Source: CAMDBL01 sp964498125 (GTDB taxonomy: Bacteria; Pseudomonadota; Alphaproteobacteria; Rhizobiales; Hyphomicrobiaceae). Taken from it: a stretch of 9,901 bases of DNA. The notes under the pieces are model-generated. The model was not told the DNA's origin. It was given only the letters and a program-made list of their open reading frames with translations, and searched no databases. How positions within the stretch are numbered: position 1 is the first letter of the stretch; every line of letters starts with the position of its first letter. The stretch spans positions 1 through 9,901 of the forward strand of contig CAZCGE010000026.1 of NCBI GenBank assembly GCA_964498125.1, in the 5' to 3' direction. The position numbers were made by a program, and so were the translations under genes. This document shows positions 6,028-9,901 of the stretch, piece by piece.

Positions 6028-6741
6028 ATGGACAGATCGGGTGAGGACAACGCTGCGCCAAGAGGATCGGAGATTTCGACCCGCATTCGCGAACGACTGC
6101 TTCAAGCAAATAAACGGTTCAACGCCAACGACAACATCGCAGACTTCATCGAGCCTGGAGAACTCGACCTGCTGCTCGATGAAGTGGCGGCCAAGATGAA
6201 GGCTGTACTCGAGGGGCTGGTCATCGACATCGAGAACGACCACAACACGCAAGGCACCGCACGGCGCGTCGCCAAGATGTACCTTAACGAGGTGTTCCGA
6301 GGCCGCTACCATGCGGCGCCGCCGGTCACCGAGTTCCCCAATGTTACCAGCCTCAACGAGCTGATGATCGTGGGCCCCGTCACAGTGCGTAGCGCCTGTA
6401 GCCATCACTTTTGCCCGATCATGGGCCGCCTGTGGATCGGGGTCATGCCCAATCAGCATTCCAACCTGATCGGGTTGTCGAAGTATGCGCGGCTTGCCGA
6501 ATGGTTGATGACGCGGCCGCAGATCCAGGAGGAAGCCATCACGCAGATGGCCGAGCTGCTGATGGACATGGTCAAGCCAGATGGTCTCGCCGTCGTCATG
6601 GAGGCGGACCACTTCTGTATGCATTGGCGCGGCGTGAAGGACACATCGACCAAGATGGTCAACAGCGTCATGCGCGGTTCGTTCCTCAAGGATCCGGCGC
6701 TGCGCCGTGAGTTCCTTTCGCTCGTCACCATGAACAAGTGA
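6028..6741 (+). CDS. folE: GTP cyclohydrolase I
   Basis: This enzyme converts GTP to 7,8-dihydroneopterin triphosphate, the entry step to folate and other pterins, in the cytoplasm. All key residues are readable in the 237-residue product. The zinc ligands are C124 and H127 in ACSHHF and C197 in DHFCMHWRG. The general-acid region contains H195, and the GLSKYARL and RPQIQEE motifs are also present. RVAKMYLNEVF (80-90) matches the conserved N-terminal helix. The usual CEHH motif reads CSHH, a departure from the E. coli enzyme. ATG 6028 is favoured by GGAGGA at 6014-6019; the upstream in-frame ATG at 6007 precedes that site. The BLUF gene starts seven bases after its stop. Standing in a stress island rather than with folate genes, it may be an extra copy supplying pterin cofactor, for example a folate-type photolyase antenna; that is inference. 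Confidence 0.93.
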   Translation: MDRSGEDNAAPRGSEISTRIRERLLQANKRFNANDNIADFIEPGELDLLLDEVAAKMKAVLEGLVIDIENDHNTQGTARRVAKMYLNEVFRGRYHAAPPVTEFPNVTSLNELMIVGPVTVRSACSHHFCPIMGRLWIGVMPNQHSNLIGLSKYARLAEWLMTRPQIQEEAITQMAELLMDMVKPDGLAVVMEADHFCMHWRGVKDTSTKMVNSVMRGSFLKDPALRREFLSLVTMNK

Positions 6742-6748
6742 GATCCAA

Positions 6749-7180
6749 ATGCTCGTCCGCTGTCTCTATGCCAGTCGAATTTCAACGCCGCTCGCAGCAT
6801 CTGCGCTCGACGAAATTCTCGAACAGTCGCGGAAGAACAACCCGAAGCGCGGCATCACAGGACTGCTTTGCCATACCCACGACAGCTACGTTCAGGTGGT
6901 CGAGGGCGGGCGCGAGCCGATCTCGGATTTGCTCAGATCGATTTATCGCGACGACCGGCATCAGCAAATGACCATTCTGTCGTTCGAGGAGATAGCCGAG
7001 CGACGGTTCGGCGACTGGACGATGGGGCGGGTGAATGTCGAGAGCATCAACGTGGCCGTGCTGCTGAAATTCTGCGAAACGACAGCGCTCGATCCGTTCA
7101 CTTGCTCCAGTCACGCGATGATGTCGCTCCTCATGGAGCTGATTGCGACGGGTTCGATCGTAAACCGAGGCACTACTTGA
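6749..7180 (+). CDS. BLUF-domain blue-light receptor
   Basis: The 143-residue protein is a single BLUF domain (about 1-95) with a short helical tail (about 100-140). BLUF domains bind FAD and sense blue light by rearranging a hydrogen-bond network around the flavin. Every residue of that network lines up with AppA at a constant offset of 14: Y7 (AppA Y21), N31 (N45), Q49 (Q63), W90 (W104) and M92 (M106). The motifs NNPKRGITGLL, YVQVVEGG and DDRHQQM are typical. No output domain is fused, so it must signal through a partner protein. The gene starts seven bases behind folE with only a weak ribosome-binding site, so it is probably co-transcribed and perhaps translationally coupled. It looks fully intact and photoactive. 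Confidence 0.93.
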   Translation: MLVRCLYASRISTPLAASALDEILEQSRKNNPKRGITGLLCHTHDSYVQVVEGGREPISDLLRSIYRDDRHQQMTILSFEEIAERRFGDWTMGRVNVESINVAVLLKFCETTALDPFTCSSHAMMSLLMELIATGSIVNRGTT

Positions 7181-7260
7181 GTTTGTGGGGCATCACGCGC
7201 CCAGCTGTAAAGAATACGGGCCATTGCCTCAGTGGATTGCAAGGTTTGGGGTGGTCGCTG

Positions 7261-7551
7261 ATGGGAGGCGGGCCAGCCATGGCTGAGGGCACAGTAGAAG
7301 ATCTATTGAAGCCCGAGAATAAAGGCAAACTCACGTCGATTCTCACCTACCACGTCGTGCCTGGTAAGATCATGTCAAAGGATATCGCCGGCAAGGCATT
7401 GAAGGCGAAGTCCGTCCAGGGCGCTGAGATCTCGGTCGACGCAACTAAGGACGTGATGGTTGACAAGGCCAAGGTCGTGAAGGCCGACATCGAAGCTTCG
7501 AATGGTGTCATTCACGTGATCGACTCGGTGATTCTGCCGCCGGCGAAGTAA
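7261..7551 (+). pseudogene. Fasciclin-domain protein, 5'-truncated copy
   Basis: From about 7288 the frame encodes the back half of a fasciclin (FAS1) domain: GTVEDLLKPENK, ILTYHVVPGK, VQGAEISVD and the closing SNGVIHVIDSVILPPAK. The front half is gone, namely the signal peptide and the H1 box (TVFAPTDEAF), which occupies residues 61-72 of the intact copy at 7864-8394. Upstream sequence back to the BLUF stop shows no remnant of it in any frame. In-frame ATGs at 7261 and 7279 could start a peptide of about 90-96 residues, but it would lack secretion and the fold core. The two copies are clearly related along the shared part yet differ at many positions, so they are old paralogues rather than a recent duplication. 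Confidence 0.75.
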
Positions 7552-7620
7552 GCACCATGGCGACGCCTCCACACCGCTGATCATCTTTGGCGGTCTTTGG
7601 GGTGGAACTTACAAAACGTG

Positions 7621-7649
7621 GCGCCGCTAGACCCAATGTCTAGCGGCGC
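7621..7649 (+). terminator. Strong 12-bp hairpin, probable intrinsic terminator
   Basis: GCGCCGCTAGAC (7621-7632) and GTCTAGCGGCGC (7638-7649) are perfect reverse complements around a CCAAT loop. It is followed by GGTTATTT on the plus strand and by CACGTTTT on the minus strand. It stands 70 bases after the truncated fasciclin copy and would end the rightward DUF4174-folE-BLUF transcript. The U-tracts are weak, so termination may be partial. Confidence 0.7.
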
Positions 7650-7745
7650 GGTTATTTGCAGCCGGGAATGTGTCTCCATCGCTGCAGGTTCCGGAAGGCT
7701 AGGTCACTCCGAGAATGGCAACCGCAAAATAAAGTTGCTCAAGCG

Positions 7746-7773
7746 TGATCCGCGCCAATGGCGACATCGTTAA
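7746..7773 (+). promoter_or_regulatory. Putative ECF-sigma promoter (TGATCC-N16-CGTTAA)
   Basis: TGATCC at 7746-7751, sixteen bases, then CGTTAA at 7768-7773, with the spacer ending in CAT. It sits about 90 bases before the intact fasciclin gene and 97 bases after the hairpin terminator, which is where a promoter should be. The site at 1115-1142 has the same -35, spacing and CATCGTT -10. TGATCC fits what I recall of the -35 of RpoE/ChrR-type singlet-oxygen promoters. Found by eye; not tested by scanning a genome. Confidence 0.5.
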
Positions 7774-7863
7774 CAATCCACAATCGGTTGGTGTGACCTG
7801 AAGCGAGCGACGCCAATGCGACGTCCGCGAACACCGGATCGAATACTCACCCAGGAGAAACCA

Positions 7864-8394
7864 ATGCTCGGATTAAAATCACTCGTTGCAGGCTTGGCGA
7901 TTGGCGGAAGCCTCATGCTCGCCACCCTCCCGGCGCGCGCGGCGGACGACATCGTCGACACCGCGGTGAAGGCCGGATCGTTCAATACGCTTGTCGCGGC
8001 CGTCAAGGCTGCCGGTCTCGTCGAGACGCTGAAGGGCAAGGGTCCGTTTACGGTATTTGCCCCGACTGACGAAGCTTTCGCCAAGTTGCCGAAGGCAACG
8101 CTCGAGTCGCTTTTGAAGCCGGAAAACAAGAGCAAGCTCGCGTCGATCCTCACCTATCACGTGGTCGCGGGCCGATACGATGCAGCCCGCATCACCGGTT
8201 CCAAGGCGAAGCAGTTCGGGGTTAAGTCCGTACAAGGCGCCAACATCGCTGTCGACCTGCGCAAGGGCGTGAAGGTCTCCGGCGCGAACGTCGTGAAGAC
8301 GGATGTGCTGGCATCGAACGGGGTGATCCACGTGATCGATACCGTGATCCTGCCGCCCGCGAAGAAGGCCTTTACGAAGCCAAAGCATCATTGA
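7864..8394 (+). CDS. Secreted fasciclin (FAS1) domain protein
   Basis: This 176-residue protein carries a clear Sec signal peptide (MLGLKSLVAG to about residue 26, cleavage expected after ARA before ADDIV) and one FAS1 domain. Both family boxes are present: H1, PFTVFAPTDEAF (61-72), and H2 around ILTYHVV (95-101). The domain closes with SNGVIHVIDTVILPP (151-165) and has a basic tail. FAS1 proteins are extracytoplasmic and mostly adhesive or surface-associated; in Rhodobacter a fasciclin protein is, as I recall, induced by singlet oxygen, which suits this neighbourhood. AGGAG at 7853-7857, six bases before ATG 7864, sets the start. It has its own candidate promoter upstream and a hairpin just behind the stop, so it is probably a single-gene unit. 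Confidence 0.92.
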   Translation: MLGLKSLVAGLAIGGSLMLATLPARAADDIVDTAVKAGSFNTLVAAVKAAGLVETLKGKGPFTVFAPTDEAFAKLPKATLESLLKPENKSKLASILTYHVVAGRYDAARITGSKAKQFGVKSVQGANIAVDLRKGVKVSGANVVKTDVLASNGVIHVIDTVILPPAKKAFTKPKHH

Positions 8395-8431
8395 CGACTG
8401 GCCGGTCTCGAATCCTGGCTCAAGTAAAGTA

Positions 8432-8460
8432 GCGCCGCGGGGCTCATAGCCTCGCGGCGT
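8432..8460 (+). terminator. GC-rich hairpin between fasciclin and SOUL genes
   Basis: GCGCCGCGGGGC (8432-8443) pairs with GCCTCGCGGCGT (8449-8460) around TCATA, with two G-U pairs in RNA. The short T-run TGTTTC follows. It lies 37 bases after the fasciclin stop and just before the SOUL ribosome-binding site, so it may end the fasciclin message or limit read-through into the SOUL gene. Confidence 0.55.
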
Positions 8461-8478
8461 GATGTTTCGGAGGGAGGA

Positions 8479-9102
8479 ATGCGGGCTGCAAAAATGGGCG
8501 TTGTTCTTGCTGGGATCGTGATCGCACTTTCGGCAATCGCATTCATTGCGTGGGTATACATGGCCAACAATGTCGAGCAACCGAAATATCGCGTCGTTTC
8601 CGCTGACGGCGATGTCGAGGTTCGCGACTACGCCGAGCTGGTGGTGGCCGAGGTTGCGATGACTGGTGATCGCAAGTCGGCCGTCAGTAGCGGGTTCCGT
8701 CCTCTTGCCGCCTATATCTTTGGGAAGGAGCGCGACGGAGACCGGATTGCGATGACGGCGCCCGTCGTCCAATCCAGATCGAACGAGCAGAAGGGCGACA
8801 ACACTTGGACTATCCGCTTCTTCATGCCGTCGAAACACGCCTTGGAAAGCTTGCCTCAGCCGGCAGAAGCCCGTGTCCGCTTGATGAAGATTCCGGCTAC
8901 CCGCCAGGCGGTAATTCAATTTCCGGGCGTTGCCACGGATGCCTTGATTGCCGAGAAAGAAGCGCAACTTCGCCATTGGCTGGCAAAGCGCGGTACGAAA
9001 TCATCCGGACCGCCGACCTACGCCTACTACAATGCCCCGTTCACGCCGGGGCCGATGCGACGCAACGAAGTCTGGCTCGAAATTTCCGAACAGATGCCAT
9101 GA
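8479..9102 (+). CDS. Membrane-anchored SOUL-family heme-binding protein
   Basis: The 207-residue protein begins with an uncleaved-looking hydrophobic anchor (about residues 6-28), then a SOUL/HBP domain (about 34-205) that would face the periplasm. Recognisable SOUL segments are VEVRDYAELVVAEV, GFRPLAAYIFG (72-82), RIAMTAPVVQ (89-98), WTIRFFMPSK (110-119) and the closing YYNAPFTPGPMRRNEVW (183-199). The family binds heme or other tetrapyrroles; whether this member does cannot be read from sequence since no universal heme ligand is conserved. A dense ribosome-binding site (GGAGGGAGG just before ATG 8479) supports the start. It faces the leftward DUF2878 gene across 80 bases. A role handling photosensitising tetrapyrroles under light stress is a reasonable inference. 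Confidence 0.92.
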   Translation: MRAAKMGVVLAGIVIALSAIAFIAWVYMANNVEQPKYRVVSADGDVEVRDYAELVVAEVAMTGDRKSAVSSGFRPLAAYIFGKERDGDRIAMTAPVVQSRSNEQKGDNTWTIRFFMPSKHALESLPQPAEARVRLMKIPATRQAVIQFPGVATDALIAEKEAQLRHWLAKRGTKSSGPPTYAYYNAPFTPGPMRRNEVWLEISEQMP

Positions 9103-9182
9103 CGAGAGACAATTGCGCATCGGCAGATCGTACAATGAGACGGCTGGCTGGGCTAAGCGCAGCCTGCTCAGTTTCCATGGAC

Positions 9183-9707
9183 TCACGCAAGCATGCGCTG
9201 TCGGAAAACCAGCAGAGATGGCAGAACGACAGCCCAGATCAATGCGACGGCGAGATAGGTGAGCGGGGCCGAACCGATGATCTCGAGAGCGCCGAGCCTT
9301 TCGCCGGCCCAATAGGCAAGCGGACCTGCAACAAAGCCGGTGATGCTCGCCTTGATACCGAGGTGATGGCCGAGCAACGATGCCATCGCCGGCATCGTTG
9401 CGCCGAACGCGAGCCAAAGCGCGACGATCCAGGCCGGTGCCAGTTGCGGGCTCGGCCACGGCGCAGCGAAGCGGATCAGCTCGGTCGCCACAAACGCGCT
9501 CTCGGCGACCAGTCCCGCGGCGCCACAGGCAAGAATCGTCAGGGCTCCAGATGCGCGCGAACGGTTCGTTGCTTGCACGGCGCCGATAAACAGTGCCGCC
9601 GCAAGGACTCCCGGAGCGTTCCGCCCCTGTGCTGCGCCAAGGGCACAGGCGAGCCAGACGACCTGGAAGCCAACCCATTCCGCGATCGGCCGCCAGCGCG
9701 TCATCAT
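9183..9707 (-). CDS. DUF2878 integral membrane protein
   Basis: This is a 174-residue polytopic membrane protein with about six hydrophobic stretches (roughly 11-27, 31-48, 53-71, 91-112, 118-137 and 149-168). The FQVVWLACALGAA start, PAWIVALWLAFGATM centre and a short cytoplasm-like basic end (FRQRMLA) resemble DUF2878. The molecular function is unknown. The family is repeatedly found near photolyase, DUF2177, SDR and cyclopropane-fatty-acid synthase genes in proteobacterial light/singlet-oxygen clusters (from memory). Its ATG at 9707 overlaps the stop of the DUF2177 gene by four bases (ATGA), so they are coupled and share a promoter beyond the window's right edge. A second Met codon follows directly and could equally serve as start. 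Confidence 0.8.
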   Translation of the reverse strand: MMTRWRPIAEWVGFQVVWLACALGAAQGRNAPGVLAAALFIGAVQATNRSRASGALTILACGAAGLVAESAFVATELIRFAAPWPSPQLAPAWIVALWLAFGATMPAMASLLGHHLGIKASITGFVAGPLAYWAGERLGALEIIGSAPLTYLAVALIWAVVLPSLLVFRQRMLA

Positions 9708-9901
9708 TTTCGGGCCTCAGAGCTTGAGCGCACCGAGTTCGTCGCCCGCAAGCCTGCGGCGCAGCCGGCCATCGACGCGATGGTCGAGACCACGACACCC
9801 CAAGCGATGTCGATGGCTGCGAGTTCGATCGTCCAACCTTTGATGACAGCGAGATTGGTCAGATCGAAGGTGGCGTAGGCCGTCAGGCCCAGCACCGCTC
9901 C
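9704..9901 (-). CDS. DUF2177 membrane protein, C-terminal part (partial)
   Basis: The minus-strand frame is open to the right edge of the window and encodes the last 65 residues of a DUF2177 protein. The diagnostic stretch is GLTAYATFDLTNLAVIKGW, followed by IDIAWGVVVSTIASMAG, together covering two membrane segments, and a polar tail ending SSSEARK. Family members are about 130-140 residues, so roughly half lies outside. The GTG at 9895 is internal (valine), not a start. Function is unknown; it is a frequent member of the photolyase/ChrR-associated gene set and here is the upstream partner of DUF2878. Confidence 0.82.
   Translation of the reverse strand, partial: GAVLGLTAYATFDLTNLAVIKGWTIELAAIDIAWGVVVSTIASMAGCAAGLRATNSVRSSSEARK

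Larger units (their letters stand above)
7552..7863. other. Intergenic region between the fasciclin copies
   Basis: This 312-base gap has no gene. It holds a strong terminator-like hairpin (7621-7649), a candidate ECF-type promoter (7746-7773) and a leader of about 85 bases ending in the AGGAG ribosome-binding site (7853-7857) of the intact fasciclin gene. The frame upstream of that gene is open to an ATG at 7816, but the signal peptide and ribosome-binding site both point to 7864. Confidence 0.6.

Noticed and set aside
7879..8976. 365-codon minus-strand open frame across the fasciclin and SOUL genes
   Set aside because: It spans two well-supported genes on the other strand plus the hairpin between them, and shows no recognisable domain.
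8805..9878. 357-codon plus-strand open frame over the SOUL end and DUF2878
   Set aside because: Low-complexity Arg/Pro-rich translation overlapping three better genes; no motif.

Overview
The window is high-GC DNA from what looks like an alphaproteobacterium, probably of the rhizobial order (Hyphomicrobiales). The clues are the composition, the IS91-type and ISAzo13-type transposases, and the set of light/oxidative-stress families present. I cannot name the genus. No tRNA, rRNA or CRISPR array is visible.

Layout. (1) 1-~945: the 3' part of an IS91-family element, with the C-terminal part of its Y2 transposase and a downstream non-coding end carrying two strong hairpins. (2) ~950-2756: a rightward operon-like group made of a small two-helix membrane protein, a DCC/DUF393 thiol-disulfide protein (DGxCxxC) and an atypical-SDR NAD(P)-binding protein. 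The last two overlap by 4 bases. (3) ~2780-3027, minus strand: the first ~70-80 codons of a photolyase/cryptochrome, frameshifted and lacking the rest of the gene. (4) ~3060-4370: a full-length ISAzo13-family transposase with DDE residues, lying just upstream of the photolyase start. (5) 4538-5242: a classical SDR. (6) 5557-7180: a compact group of a secreted DUF4174 protein, a GTP cyclohydrolase I (FolE) and a BLUF blue-light receptor. (7) 7261-8394: a 5'-truncated fasciclin copy, a strong hairpin terminator and an intact secreted fasciclin-domain protein. (8) 8479-9102: a membrane-anchored SOUL heme-binding protein. (9) 9183-9901, minus strand: DUF2878 and DUF2177 membrane proteins with a 4-base overlap, the second running off the window.

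Read together, this is a light / singlet-oxygen stress island. Photolyase, SDR, DUF2177, DUF2878, FolE, BLUF, SOUL and fasciclin genes recur near one another in proteobacteria, often in gene sets under ECF sigma/anti-sigma (RpoE-ChrR type) control; that statement is from memory of the families. Two sites with identical geometry, TGATCY-N16-CGTT, lie ahead of the first membrane-protein gene (1115-1142) and ahead of the intact fasciclin gene (7746-7773). They suggest one shared ECF-type promoter class.

The island has been damaged by mobile elements: the photolyase is a remnant and one fasciclin copy has lost its front half. The sensor (BLUF) and the pterin-making enzyme (FolE) look intact. The main functional proposal is that FolE and BLUF, 7 bases apart, form a light-linked pterin-supply module that has lost its local photolyase partner. 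This is inference from gene order, not shown by the sequence.
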